64,000 bases of DNA, from assembly GCA_964019135.1 (NCBI GenBank), contig OZ025265.1, positions 5,896,318 to 5,960,317 of the forward strand, written 5' to 3'. The notes under the pieces were generated by a model that saw only the letters and a list, made by a program, of their open reading frames with translations, was not told the origin of the DNA and made no database searches. This DNA is from Arenicola marina. Its lineage: Eukaryota; Annelida; Polychaeta; Arenicolidae. Below are positions 40,601 to 48,213 of this stretch, piece after piece; position 1 is the first letter of the stretch, and each line of letters opens with the position of its first letter. The translations under genes and the position numbers were made by a program.

Positions 40601-43600
40601 AGCTGACATAACATCCATCACTGTTTACCTTCTTTATGGGTGCCTTGGGCACGGAGCTAGGCTGATCAGGGCAGGCTAGGGCGGGGGTGGGGGTGATCAG
40701 GGTGACAGAGCCGCGACACCCAGGACTCGGGGTGGCCTCAATGGGCAGAACCCCGAAACTGGAGGGGAAGGCAGCGAGACACAAGAAATAAATCTAACCG
40801 GTTACCATATGTAGTCTTTCATATAATCAAGCAGGAACCCGAAGGATCCACGGCCGCATTGCTCCGAAGGTCACTGTATAACTCTTCTCAAGTCCAGTAA
40901 TAATTTCAAGTAGAACAATTAGGAACTTCGTAGATTATACAGCAATTAAAATTGTATCATACATGTAAAGAATATAGCTAAACCGTTCATGTTTAAAGTA
41001 CCAATCAAAGTGTCCAATTCCCACAGAATGTGGTGCCATCAGCAAGATCAAGTTGGTCATAAACTTGTTAATTACCATTGTGGTCAACTTCGTAAGATTA
41101 ATATTGTAGTTAAAAAGACGGGTAGAATCAGTGTCAAACCCATCATCACAAATCCAACAAATCCCTGCAAATAACAATTCATTATGACAAACACGGACCT
41201 GGGAGTCATGGGACTGAGCAATAGCCGCATCCCCCTAGCGGCCACCTCGCGAGGCTGAGTGACTGTCTTGGGCGCCCATAACATACGCGCAGACTCCACG
41301 GTCAGGGCATCACCAATAGGGGGTGTGTCCATGGCAACGTTATCAGAGTGCGCGGACAGGGTCAGCACTTGGTGTTGGGGCGTATTGCTGGCTGGCGGCA
41401 GGGAGATGGTCACGTTCTGTGCGTTGATTTGATCCTGCACGGAGTAAAAATTGGTGTCTTAGACCGCTGTTGTGCACACAAGGACTGAACTGGACCAAGC
41501 AACCTCCCGGTACGATAGAGGATGAAACATGCCCCGGTGGTGGATTTCACCAACGCAGTTTAGCCGACTACGGGGCTTAGTCGGCCAAAATTTACCATGT
41601 AAATGATGCCCCGTAGCCGGCTAAACTATGTACGTGAAATAGGTCAGGTGGCTGGGCCGAGATTCGAATGCAAGGCCCATTGATCCGCGGTCTCGTACGC
41701 TAACAACTACACAAGAGGGCGGCCCCCCAAAAGGATTAGAGACTGGTCAAACCGGACACAGCAGACCAACGCTGGGGCATTTTGGGGCAAGTGTTTTAGT
41801 TGATCTATAAAGATCTTTTAAGCCTTTCACATTCCCACAATATCAGTGTCTTATGCTAGCATGCAGATATACATGGCTGGAGGTCAGCCCCCCGTGTGTA
41901 CACATGGGCTGAATAGGGACGAGCAGCTCCCTGTGACATCAGGGTCAACGATATGTGAAACAATACCCAGAATTAATGATATCAACTGAGCTTCGGAGAT
42001 TAAAGATTTATTAATTGAACATGTTCTATCAGTTGTTGAAAGACACAACAGAAATTGCGACAGTAAACATAAAATATTACGCAAAGTGAGCGCCATAAAA
42101 GCATGAATAGGTGAAAGGAGAATTGTTTTAGTTTTTAGTCGTGATGAGTCGATGCAATAAATATATCTGGAGCACTTATGTAAACTTCTGTTTAATGGTA
42201 GAATAGGACATGATTTGAGCATAAGTCTAAATGCCTCAAGCACTTTGTGTTGTTTCCGGGACTCATGTGTGAGTATACGTAATGGATTGTGCAACACATT
42301 GACAACACAACACAAAAAAACATATTACACGAAACCGATGTTTACTGTGTGAAAAGAATAATGACACACCCGCAATACCAACAGCGTACGGATTAGACTC
42401 CTACAATGACTGGTGTTCAAATAATAAATACTTACTTGCAAGGCAGATAACGACAACAATGGCGTCTGCTCCTCTGGGATACTACGCGCGACGGATGACG
42501 TCACCGATGTTGACGTCACAGATGATGACGTGACAGTCGAAGATCTATTACTATTGGCTGAGTGTACAGACAGCACGGTAGCTGTGGAGGACGGGGCGGG
42601 TGCAGGGGAGACCTGTGGAGGGGGGGCTGGGGCCGGGGGTGGGGTCAACAGACAAATTGGGGTGTTTGTGTAAGAGTTACTTTGGCACAATGTGCTACAA
42701 TTCTGGGCTGTGACCTGGAAGGTTTTAACCGGGTCGGGCCGCTCTCCTAACTGGCAGAGAGATTCAAAGGCGCTCCACAGAAAGGGGTTCAACTTGAGGC
42801 TTCTTCTGTAGCTCTCGGCAGCCATCGTTGCTCGTTCTGTTTTACTGCAGGGAGAAAGAACCAAATTATAATTGCAAATATATATTTTTTGATTCATTCA
42901 CAACCAGGTGATACAGTCGAAATGCGGAAATCTAGATTCGTTGGTTGGTTGATTTGTCAGGACGCTTCGACTACTTTAGTCATATTGTGTCAATGGGAGA
43001 AAGAAGAGAGAGAGGAGCCATGTCCCCGGGGGTAACCCCCTACTCTTTGCGAATAAGTACATGAGATATTTATCCTGCGACCACACAGATTGAGCACTGC
43101 TTCCGGTAATTAATAGCTTGAGGCCCTCACCAATAAACTCTGGCAAGAAGGCGCAATGCGAAGCAAGCCATATCACCAAACTCAGCGATGACCTCATCAT
43201 TCGATCTGCTCTTGTGCAGTACATTTCCTACAAGTGCAGTTTCTGCTTCAGCCAATCTGCAACCACAAGAGTTACTGTATGCTAGACATGTACGACATGT
43301 AACAATGATTATATTAGGACATCAATTTACAATTTGTGGTAAATATGCACCCTTGGTTAGCGATTAGTATTGATTCTGTTATACTTAACGTTAAATACCA
43401 TGAGGCAAACAGGACCAAGTGGACTTTTTTGGTTGGTATTTAAATACCCAGTCAGCTACTAAATTATGAAGAATATAATCACCAATGCATAGGCATACTG
43501 GAACAAAACTTCAAGTATGAGACGAACCAGCCTGAATTGCTGATTTTTCCCATCAAGACACAGATACTCAGATCGACAATGCCAGGTACCTACCAAAGCT

Positions 43601-46600
43601 GACAAGGCGTGGAATACAGAAACAATTGAGTTTTTAACCTAAGGATTGAGATGGCAGAGCGACATTTACTTGTTGATCTCCAGGCAGCACTGGGCCATGA
43701 GGTACTTGCACTGAGGCGTGGGACACCCCTTGGCTTTGAGCAGCGTGTAGGCTCGAATCGGTTTCCCAGATCTATAGTAGCATGTGGACAGCAGGAATAG
43801 TGTTTCATCGCTGTAAACTGAAAAGCAATGAATGGAGTATAAAAGCCACGTCATTTTGCTGATAACATAATTAAGGCATTTACACCCTTTTCACTTTGAG
43901 ACTTTCCAAGATAATAACCATAATCTTATAATATACAGATGGGTGGTCAGTCATATAGCATCTCTATAAACTGGGGAGGGGGTTGGGGGTGACGACAGTC
44001 AGTGTATCCATTTCCCCTTAATTTTTACTATTTTAATATATATATATGACATCTTACCTTCAGCGTAAAGTCTTTCTGCCAAAAATATGGCATCTGGGTA
44101 GGCAAAGTGGTTCAAGCAGCGCCATATGGCAGCCTGCAAATACAATTAAAACATTCACTAGCATTGATTTTCAATGAAGGGATCGGCTTAACTTCTCATA
44201 TATATAACATAGAATAAACATCAATATAACCTGGGTACAGTTGTGCTAGACATCCCTTTGGTTCTCATCAAGGTTTAGGTATAATAATCATACTTACTCG
44301 ACTTTTCCACCCTTACAATAGGATCGATAAATATATGGGTCAAAATATGTGAACTGTTATATGACTGCCTCCCTTGTTTCTTGCAACTCACTTATAAATT
44401 CTACTTGGCATGACAGATGGGAGTGCCTCCCACGCTTGTTACTCCATGCCTCCCCATTGTTTAAACATCAGAAATGGTGGCATCCTACCCTGGTTGTGCA
44501 AAGTTCTATGCTTTGCATGCCTCTTGCTCTTGAAGCTTCTTGGGACGGCAATAGGTTTTTGGCATATACAACAATAATCTTTTTCCCAATTTTTAAAATT
44601 CCATAACACACCAGTAAACATACTTGAGATATGGCTTTAGAAGGCTTCAGGCAAAATACATGCATATACCCTGCTCTCAAGTTATTATTCTTTAAAAACA
44701 CATCTGTATGAGGATACCAATGGCATAGCTTCAAGTGATTTTTCACAGACAGGCCTGAAATTATTTTATTAGTTTATTAATTAAACACCAATCAGAAACC
44801 GTCTCTGGGTTAACTTCAGATGATTATCCACTATACAGCAGTGCATCTATTGAAAGCGGAGAAATCAGCTAAGCCTAGGTCCAATGAGAAGAGTATTGTA
44901 ATAGCTTTCCCATCAAACGAATGTTTTTGTACTGTGCTGTGCTAAAGCAGTCAAAAGTCTATCTTAATCTCATCGTACAATATTTTCCTAAGATTAAGTC
45001 TTTGATGCAGGTCTGGTTCCTCTTTCCCTCTTATCCAGGATAACACCAGCATTCAGTCTAACAATGTTGTTAAGCTTATATGCTGATTATGGTTTCTCCA
45101 GCTCTGTGCCGTTAACTTGCATCAACAATCTGATCCTAAGATCAACATTTTGATTGTGTCTTCCAGCCATTGTCTGCATGTACACAAAAGGTGTGAATAA
45201 CAATGATGCGCTCTTAGACATCTGCTCATTAACAACCAGTCAGATTAGCGCAAAATGTGTTGTTTGTTCAGGTCGATTGCCACACCACGCCGCATTAGCA
45301 TGCAGCCAGTTAACAAGGGATTATATTGTATGTCGGTCGCTTAACTAGCCGAAATGTTGGTCGTGATTCGCATAAATAAGGGGCTTTAACATGTAAAAGT
45401 GTTCTGCGCACAGAGAAAAGACCGGATAACGGAGGGAGTCGTATAATGCGGGGACCACTGTACAGCAAAGTATCACAGTATTTAGCCAGATTTTTTTTTA
45501 AAGTATTTGGTGTATGCAAATAAACCAATCAGGTGTCTTTTTGTGGGTGGCCCAACAAACAGCAGCTGAGTGCATGCCTGTCTGAAAAACTGCCTGCTCC
45601 AAGCTAATAATGGCACAGTAATTAGTCTATTCCCATCACACTGATGTCGTAAAGGGTAGAGGGCTTGTAAGGTTAGTCAGTCCAAGAGCTGCCATGGTCG
45701 CAGCCACCACAAAAGGTGTGTAGGAGGGTGGGGTAGGGTTGTAAGGCGCCTGGCCTGCAGTGTGTTAAACAATTCACTGTGCTAGAGTGTTAGGGCATGG
45801 GTCGAGAAAGAGCGGGAAGGTGTCACAAACTTAGCTCCTTAGCGCTCCTTGTCTACTCCTTACAGTAGAAACAGGCATCAGGGGCTGTATTCATAATCAC
45901 CACTTAGGCTATGCCACTGCACTTAGTGCTTAAGTGGAAGATTTGTTGAGCGATTATCGGGCTCAAAATAAATAAGATTGCATTACTGGACACCTTACAC
46001 ACTTATGATACCGATATTGTAAAGACAGATACAAATTCAATGTAAAATTTGAGAGTGCAGTGCTCTGCACTAATGTACTTGTCAATATTTTCCATTTACC
46101 TGTCCTATCAAATTGAGAAACAACAACATTGATACAACTAATAAACAATTTATTTACTGTGCTATTTACAAAGATTTCAACAATTCTGCAATGTCATGTT
46201 TGAAAAGTGAGCACGTATTACTGAGCACACAGTTTTCTGATGTTATATTGTTCGCACTGATCAGTGCCTGCAGGTTGTGGCCCAGAGTAACTGCTGAACA
46301 TTGCTCAATGATGAGAGATTGCAGTCTAAATCTTCACCTGCCCTGTTGGGCATACAACAATTTTTCTGACCTATCCGATCATGTAACTCAACTGTCTCAG
46401 GCAGTTATGTCTCTCCCTGGGAGTTGAAAACATATCAGTGAAAGCAAATAGTTTAGAGTACTTTGCACTTGTCGAGCAAACAGTTATAATATCTGGGAAT
46501 TGTTTACTTACCTGACAGGAATTTGTTTACTTGCCTGACAGGCAAAATCACAGAGCTGACAATTAAGTGTTAATGTGGGGCCCCGGAGTGGTAGGTGAAA

Positions 46601-47945
46601 CAGTTATAAAGCGATACTCCAGGATAAAGTATAGATTTATCAGCATTTGCCAAAGAATTTTAGAAAATTGGGGTATACCAAAACATTTGATATAAAAAAT
46701 TACCCATCTTCTCATGCTTCTGGTGTGTACCAAAATATATTTACTTCCGGTTATTAGCCATAATTCTTTTTTACCCCTGATTTTTGTCTGATACTTTTCA
46801 ATGGCAGTGAGTGGCAGAAGGTTTGTTTTGGTAGATATCTTATAGGCTGATGAATTAGTGAGTAGCCTTGGCACCTTCAAAGTGACAAAGATTTCTTGTC
46901 GATGATTGTATGCATATACATTAGGATAAAAAAGCTACAGTGGATTCCCCACCAAGGTCTAAGGAGGGTAATATTGACAAGTTGTAAAGTCAAAGTCACA
47001 AATACCATAGACTCACGGTTCGGTCCATATTTTCTATAAATTTACTGTTATCGTTCTGAAAATCACTGAGTGACAAAGCAACCCCGGACAATTTTAATGA
47101 TACCAAAGTTACGTTTGTACTGCGATGTTATCCCTTTTTATGATATAAACACTATTTCTTCATGCTGACGCTCCATTGGCAGCAGATATATTATTGCAAA
47201 TAGACTAAATCACAGACAGTGAAAGGCTCTATAGTTGCCATGGCATGTATGGCTGGTGTAAATATAGCCTGTATTATTCATCTAGCATATTCAGCGCCAT
47301 GGCAACTACATCATTTTATGACCTGTATTTTAGTATGAAGAAATATTATTTGTGTCATAAAAAGAGATAACATCGCAGTACAAACATAAGTTTGGTATCA
47401 TTAAAATTGCCCAGGATTACCTTCTCACATCAATGATTTTCAGAACGATCACGGAAAATATGGACCGAAACATGAATCTACGGCATTTAGGACTTTGACT
47501 TTAACATGGTACCGTTAGAAAAGTAGGTTTCCCTATAGCCTGTGTGGGCACTTGCACCAAAGATTTTGGGTTCTAAAACATACAACTCTAAATGACTTAC
47601 TTCTGTTCTGATTAGAACCGTTTGGTTGAGTATGCCACTGAGCTATCGGGCCAGCCCCCAGATTAGAACCAGAGCTTATGCCACAACTTCCACTGCACAG
47701 CAAAGAAATTGACGACTGTCCTAATGATTAACTCCTGACTTACTTTCCCAATGTTTTCCAAGAGGCCCACAAGACCACAGACACAGTGCCAGTGGTTTTT
47801 GAAGTGGTTTGTCTTCCAACTGATGAATGACAGTTCAAATTGTGTTTGTCTGACAACGCGACCATCCACATGCAAGGACTCATTATTTCCTTCATTCTAC
47901 TCTAGTTCTCATAAAACTTACCTGTACCGGTTCTTGAATAACCAT
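1246..47945 (-). CDS. CDC27: CDC27/APC3, anaphase-promoting complex TPR subunit (18 coding exons, 3' end off window)
   Basis: CDC27 is a scaffold subunit of the anaphase-promoting complex (APC/C), the nuclear ubiquitin ligase for cyclin B and securin. In the known structure it dimerises through N-terminal TPRs, and its C-terminal TPR superhelix binds the IR tails of CDC20, CDH1 and APC10. Eighteen exons splice in consistent phase: 47945-47922, 44133-44058, 43817-43670, 43256-43131, 42844-42436, 41434-41199, 40758-40629, 40412-40288, 19847-19775, 19480-19270, 15782-15610, 14889-14737, 12776-12696, 6100-5973, 4267-4150, 3930-3802, 1891-1817 and 1387-1246. They total 2557 bases (852 codons plus one base); human CDC27 is about 824 aa. 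Diagnostic matches to the family include CYYRSGKP, LNPFLWSAFESLC, RRSSRLF, TGWVLCQVGRAYF, RNAIRVDPRHYNAW and THLALMNFSWAMDLDPKGAN. The acidic C-terminal exon is beyond position 1. Most of the gene's length is minisatellite, some of it copying its own splice sites. Confidence 0.97.
1626..1695. repeat. AAT trinucleotide microsatellite
   Basis: Uninterrupted (AAT)n run of about 23 copies in the intron between CDC27 exons 17 and 18. Confidence 0.97.
1817..1891 (-). CDS. CDC27: CDC27 exon 17 (TPR)
   Basis: A 25-codon exon, DALSELEELKEIIPKESLVY then FLIGK, matching ALQELEELKQIVPKESLVYFLIGK of vertebrate CDC27. The acceptor GTCCAG ends at 1892; the donor AAG|GTGAGG starts at 1816, phase 0. Confidence 0.96.
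2014..2051 (-). mobile_element. SINE tail fragment abutting the 42-bp array
   Basis: Minus strand reads TAGGGGGTTAATCC, then TGGAGACATGGCTTCTCTC. This aligns with TAGGGGGTTACCCC, GGGGACATGGCTCCTCTC at 43005-43050. The array begins where the SINE body would continue. Confidence 0.5.
2050..3596. repeat. 42-bp minisatellite in the intron between CDC27 exons 16 and 17
   Basis: About 37 copies of a 42-bp unit with plus-strand landmarks CTAGGCCAGTGGGTGACC and CATGGCCGA[A/G]CGCGCTACGTA. Copies alternate between GAACGCG and GAGCGCG versions. It lies in the interior of the intron, away from both splice sites. Because 42 is divisible by three and the unit has few stops, two frames stay open for over 500 codons; these are not genes. 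Its low-coordinate edge (2016-2050) is a SINE tail shared with 43005-43110. Confidence 0.95.
3802..3930 (-). CDS. CDC27: CDC27 exon 16 (TPR)
   Basis: Encodes 43 codons, VQHALKKSESALQILNKAIA then DPKNPLCKFHRASILFANER and HK, a highly conserved CDC27 TPR block. The acceptor AAACAG ends at 3931; the donor GTAACC starts at 3801, phase 0. Confidence 0.97.
4150..4267 (-). CDS. CDC27: CDC27 exon 15 (TPR)
   Basis: Encodes YGLGMVYYKQEKLALAEVHF, RKALSINPQSSV and LLCHIGV, matching the YGLGMIYYKQEKFSLAE...NPQSSVLLCHIGV block of CDC27. The acceptor CCTCAG ends at 4268; the donor GTGAGT starts at 4149, phase 0. Confidence 0.97.
4488..5972. repeat. ~44-bp C-rich minisatellite copying the CDC27 exon 14 5' splice site
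   Basis: About 34 units of 42-48 bp in the intron immediately after exon 14. On the minus strand each unit repeats the exon end CGCCACTACAACGCCTG (RHYNA + TG) followed by a GT donor and a long G-run. The high-coordinate half (about 5030-5972) carries GTGAGTAAGG donors and C9-C12 runs; the low half (4488-4990) carries GTGGGTGACAGGG donors and shorter runs. The copy at the exon is the true donor. Unit length varies through the C-run, so alternative donor use would usually shift frame. Confidence 0.95.
5973..6100 (-). CDS. CDC27: CDC27 exon 14 (TPR; its donor seeds the C-rich array)
   Basis: Reads VDPEFAYAYTLLAHEYVLTE, ELDKALACF and RNAIRVDPRHYNA plus TG, nearly identical to vertebrate CDC27. 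The acceptor CCGCCAG ends at 6101. The donor TG|GTGAGT starts at 5972, phase 2, with TG + G giving the conserved W of NAW. The exon end and donor are repeated about 34 times downstream. Confidence 0.97.
6278..12690. repeat. 45-bp minisatellite in the intron after CDC27 exon 13
   Basis: About 142 copies of a 45-bp unit with plus-strand landmarks GGCTGCCATCCCCTACACAG, TATAACCTGTCCCTC and TCTCACCAAA. A second type (CTCTGCACAAGCTAGCCTG) is concentrated toward the exon 13 end. On the minus strand many units show TTTG|GTGAGAG, a donor-like site, but the unit is not a copy of the real exon end. The array starts about 10 bases after the real donor. A 700-codon plus-strand frame (6214-8316) across it is an artefact of the 15-codon period. 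Confidence 0.95.
12696..12776 (-). CDS. CDC27: CDC27 exon 13 (TPR)
   Basis: Encodes 27 codons, TWCVTGNLFSSQKEHDVAIK then FFQRAVQ, matching W.A.GN.FS.Q.EHD.AIKFFQRA.Q of CDC27. The acceptor TTTCAG ends at 12777; the donor CAG|GTGAGT starts at 12695, phase 0. The 45-bp array begins about 10 bases after the donor. Confidence 0.96.
13050..14736. repeat. 42-bp minisatellite copying the CDC27 exon 12 5' splice site
   Basis: About 40 units of 42 bp in the intron immediately after exon 12. Read on the minus strand each unit has 24 bases of exon end (DLDKHCPQ) followed by GTAGGTCATGATGTCACC from the intron. The 42-bp period (14 codons) keeps reading frame. Three linked types occur: CTTGACAAGC, CTCGACAAGC and CTCGACTAGC; the last puts a TAG stop in the exon frame. 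Plus-strand reading gives an open frame of 733 codons that I do not regard as a gene. Confidence 0.96.
14737..14889 (-). CDS. CDC27: CDC27 exon 12 (TPR)
   Basis: Reads AEKVFSEVRLLEPHRVEGME, then YSTTLWHLQKEV and ends DLTDLDKHCPQ, matching the family motif MEIYSTTLWHLQK...DLTD.DK. The acceptor TTGGCAG ends at 14890. The donor is CAG|GTAGGT from 14736, phase 0. The last 24 exon bases and this donor are repeated in the adjacent 42-bp array. Confidence 0.96.
14915..15170. repeat. 12-bp short tandem repeat upstream of CDC27 exon 12 acceptor
   Basis: About 21 copies of ATCATGGTCACC with ATCATGGTCAAT and ATTATGGTCAAT variants on the plus strand. It ends about 25 bases before the exon 12 acceptor. 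In one minus-strand frame it reads as Asp-His-Asp-Gly repeats, which is not expected to be translated. Confidence 0.93.
15610..15782 (-). CDS. CDC27: CDC27 exon 11 (first C-terminal TPRs)
   Basis: Encodes GLMALLQDLGRAYVALAHYE and later HHYTTGWVLCQVGRAYFEMA with EYQK, closely matching the first C-terminal TPRs of CDC27. The acceptor GCCTACAG ends at 15783; the donor GTGCGT starts at 15609, phase 0. Its first ~21 bases plus the acceptor are copied in the 53-bp array immediately upstream in transcript sense. Confidence 0.96.
15783..18846. repeat. 53-bp minisatellite copying the CDC27 exon 11 3' splice site
   Basis: About 57 units of 53 bp directly upstream (transcript sense) of exon 11. On the minus strand each unit contains TGTTGTTTGCCTACAG followed by AGGGGCTGATGGC, the acceptor and the first bases of exon 11. 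The copies next to the exon keep the exon-like CTCTGCTGC; farther copies have CCCTGTTGCTG or CCTTATTGCTG. A block near 17640-18120 is repeated near 18220-18700. The unit length is not divisible by three. Confidence 0.96.
19270..19480 (-). CDS. CDC27: CDC27 exon 10 (basic linker)
   Basis: Reads ENNKSQSQKKFSSPKAP, a lysine-rich stretch, then ends ALHVAQMQKQSA plus G. It continues the KEN.K basic linker before the C-terminal TPRs. The acceptor TTGCAG ends at 19481 and the donor GTCGGT starts at 19269, phase 1; G joins AG of exon 11 to give E. Confidence 0.92.
19775..19847 (-). CDS. CDC27: CDC27 exon 9 (RRSSRLF motif)
   Basis: Encodes one base plus IPGGNVAGL and then RRSSRLFSASSSSVK, matching the RRSSRLFTS...TTKEN segment of vertebrate CDC27. 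The acceptor TTTCAG ends at 19848 and the donor GTAATA starts at 19774, phase 0. The exon lies 20.4 kb from exon 8, almost all of it minisatellite. Confidence 0.93.
20120..20240 (-). mobile_element. tRNA-derived SINE tail with B box, its head absorbed into the 57-bp array
   Basis: Minus strand reads CTGGGTTCGCGCCCCGC, a pol III B-box match, then GCAGGATAAAGATCTCATTT and ATATATGGCTCTGTGCC. The same body occurs at 43005-43110 and 52905-53097. The region where the A box should lie is the first unit of the adjacent array, which reads TTGGCTCAGTGCACTGAGC, close to a tRNA A box. Confidence 0.6.
20241..40287. repeat. 20-kb, 57-bp minisatellite copying the CDC27 exon 8 5' splice site
   Basis: About 350 units of 57 bp fill the intron from the exon 8 donor toward exon 9. 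Minus-strand unit: CCGCAGTCTAG|GTATTC (the last 11 exon bases plus donor), then CTTGGCTCAGTGCACTGAGC, then TCTGTCAGACCAGCCGTC. The 57-bp period (19 codons) has no stops in two frames on each strand, so open frames run up to 1795 codons, including one continuous with exon 8. Main variants sit on the splice site: TCTAG|GT, TCTAT|GT and TCTGG|GT, and GTATTC, GTATGC or GTATCC. Each unit also holds a 16-bp palindrome. Higher-order repeats with 4387-bp and 3532-bp offsets are present. Confidence 0.97.
40288..40412 (-). CDS. CDC27: CDC27 exon 8 (linker; its donor seeds the 20-kb array)
   Basis: Starts LTTRRGQQTAAHP and contains PVFSQSGN, matching the conserved VFSQSGN of vertebrate CDC27; it ends TPSPQS plus AG. 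The acceptor CCCCAG ends at 40413. The donor GTATTC starts at 40287 and is weak (T rather than G at +5). The last 11 exon bases and the donor are repeated in every copy of the 57-bp array that begins here. Confidence 0.9.
40629..40758 (-). CDS. CDC27: CDC27 exon 7 (linker, SFGVLP motif)
   Basis: Reads (S)FGVLPIEATPSPG, matching the SFG.LPLETPSPG motif conserved in animal CDC27, and ends SVPKAPIKK. The acceptor CTCCAG ends at 40759 and the donor GTAAAC starts at 40628, phase 0. Confidence 0.93.
41199..41434 (-). CDS. CDC27: CDC27 exon 6 (linker)
   Basis: Encodes 78 codons of low-conservation linker, starting DQINAQNVTISLPP and ending LLLSPMTP plus AG. The last residues align with the LSPLTPSFG motif of vertebrate CDC27. 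The acceptor GTGCAG ends at 41435; the donor GTCCGT at 41198 is non-optimal but the phase (2) fits exon 7. Confidence 0.9.
41544..41640. repeat. Hairpin (foldback/MITE-like) in CDC27 intron 5
   Basis: Inverted arms GTTTAGCCGACTACGGGGC (41558-41576) and GCCCCGTAGCCGGCTAAAC (41608-41626) differ at one position. They are flanked by ATTTCAC and GTGAAAT outer arms. The loop is about 31 bases. It could be a short MITE remnant; I see no coding potential. Confidence 0.65.
41650..41735 (-). mobile_element. tRNA-like SINE head in CDC27 intron 5
   Basis: Minus strand shows GTGTAGTTGTTAGCGTACGA (A-box-like), then GGATCAATGGGCC and GCATTCGAATCTCGG (B-box-like) at tRNA-like spacing. The acceptor stem and cloverleaf are not convincing, so a tRNA-derived SINE is likelier than a tRNA gene. 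Confidence 0.45.
41741..42435. other. Rest of CDC27 intron 5, no recognisable feature
   Basis: Between the SINE head and exon 5 I see no exon, RNA gene or clear repeat. The 143-codon minus-strand frame at 41884-42315 has no recognisable motif and is AT-rich intron. Confidence 0.5.
42436..42844 (-). CDS. CDC27: CDC27 exon 5 (end of N-terminal TPRs and start of linker)
   Basis: Starts with the KTERATMAAESYRRSLKLNP TPR helix and the hallmark FLWSAFESLCQLGERPDP, then passes into a low-complexity linker rich in P, S, T and V. In the human protein this linker is disordered and phosphorylated in mitosis. The acceptor CTGCAG ends at 42845. The exon ends CAA with donor GTAAGT from 42435, phase 0. Confidence 0.94.
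43005..43110 (-). mobile_element. SINE body near the CDC27 exon 4 donor
   Basis: Minus strand reads GCAGGATAAATATCTCATGT, GCAAAGAGTAGGGGGTTACC and GGGGACATGGCTCC. It shares these blocks with 52905-53097 and 20120-20240. It lies about 20 bases inside the intron following exon 4. Confidence 0.6.
43131..43256 (-). CDS. CDC27: CDC27 exon 4
   Basis: Reads LAEAETALVGNVLHK, then NDEVIAEFGDMACFALRLLA and RVY plus TG. It corresponds to the family segment with the conserved EFGD.ACF.L.LL stretch. The acceptor TTGCAG ends at 43257 and the donor GTGAGG starts at 43130, phase 2. A SINE tail lies about 20 bases inside the following intron. Confidence 0.93.
43670..43817 (-). CDS. CDC27: CDC27 exon 3
   Basis: Encodes the N-terminal TPR motifs around DETLFLLSTCYYRSGKPIRA and TPQCKYLMAQCCLEIN. 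The acceptor CTTTTCAG ends at 43818; the donor GTAAAT starts at 43669 and leaves two bases (AA) that join with A of exon 4 to make lysine. Confidence 0.95.
44058..44133 (-). CDS. CDC27: CDC27 exon 2
   Basis: Reads AAIWRCLNHFAYPDAIFL and then AERLYAE plus one base: the first helical repeat of the N-terminal dimerisation TPRs. The acceptor TTTGCAG ends at 44134 and the donor GTAAGA starts at 44057, phase 1. The ~3.8 kb intron separating it from exon 1 holds transposon remnants. Confidence 0.95.
44850..45462 (-). mobile_element. DNA-transposon remnant (possible pogo/Tigger type), copy A
   Basis: This segment is collinear with 51770-52361 over about 600 bases, with landmarks AGCGGAGAAA, AAGCCTAGGTC, TTTGATGCAG, CTCTGTGCCG, ACAAAAGGTGTGAA and CAACCAGTC. 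It ends in the minus-strand terminal sequence CAGTGGTCCCCGCATTATAC next to TA, like Tigger/pogo ends with TA target duplications. No intact transposase frame remains. The family name is inference. Confidence 0.55.
45463..46980. other. CDC27 intron 1, unremarkable segment
   Basis: AT-rich intronic sequence. I see a short direct repeat around 46507-46545 (TTTACTTACCTGACAGGAAT and TTTACTTGCCTGACAGGCAA) and no supported gene. Confidence 0.5.
46985..47503. mobile_element. Foldback (long inverted repeat) element in CDC27 intron 1
   Basis: Two inverted arms of about 170-180 bp, 46985-47164 and 47335-47503, begin TAAAGTCAAAGTC and share GGTCCATATTTTC, CGTTCTGAAAATCA, ATTTTAATGATACCAAA and GTACTGCGATGTTATC in opposite orientation. 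Inside lies a second inverted pair, TAGTTGCCATGGC (47232-47244) and GCCATGGCAACTA (47296-47308). This is the structure of a MITE or foldback element. I could not identify a target duplication. Confidence 0.85.
47595..47662 (-). mobile_element. tRNA-like SINE head in CDC27 intron 1
   Basis: Minus strand reads GGGCTGGCCCGATAGCTCAG, TGGCATACTC and then ACGGTTCTAATCAG: A-box and B-box matches at tRNA spacing. No clean cloverleaf is evident, so I call it a tRNA-derived SINE rather than a tRNA gene. Confidence 0.5.
47922..47945 (-). CDS. CDC27: CDC27 exon 1 (start codon, 8 codons)
   Basis: Encodes MVIQEPVQ, the counterpart of the N-terminus found in vertebrate CDC27 before the AAIW motif. ATG is at 47945-47943 with A at -3 and G at +4, a good start context. 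The exon is followed by a perfect GTAAGT donor (47921-47916) in phase 0, which matches exon 2. The match to the family and the phase make this start convincing despite the tiny size. Confidence 0.88.
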
Positions 47946-48181
47946 AGTTTTGATTTTACTGTGGTAGTATGCGCTTTCTTAAAAAACGAAAGCTCTAATT
48001 ATTATAAATATCCAGTCGGTGATTCTAACTCAGTCGCCATCGATGCACCAATTCTGCTTCAGGTCATATCAAAACGAGGCTCTATAAATAGCAGCAGACG
48101 GTGTTGCCCGGAATTCCCTAAATTACGCGTGTTGGTCAGTCTTTATATCTCAGGGACAACCGCTACGCGGCGCTATCTCAC

Positions 48182-48189
48182 GACGTCAC
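48182..48189. promoter_or_regulatory. CRE-like element upstream of CDC27
   Basis: GACGTCAC (GTGACGTC on the minus strand) is a near-consensus CREB/ATF site about 240 bases upstream of the CDC27 start codon. It lies in a locally CpG-richer stretch (about 48100-48210). Its role in CDC27 transcription is inferred from position only. Confidence 0.4.
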
Positions 48190-48213
48190 TCGAGAGCCTT
48201 GCTGCAACGGACC

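Noticed and set aside
41884..42315. 143-codon minus-strand frame inside CDC27 intron 5
   Set aside because: No recognisable motif, AT-rich composition, and it lies between well-supported exons whose phases already match.
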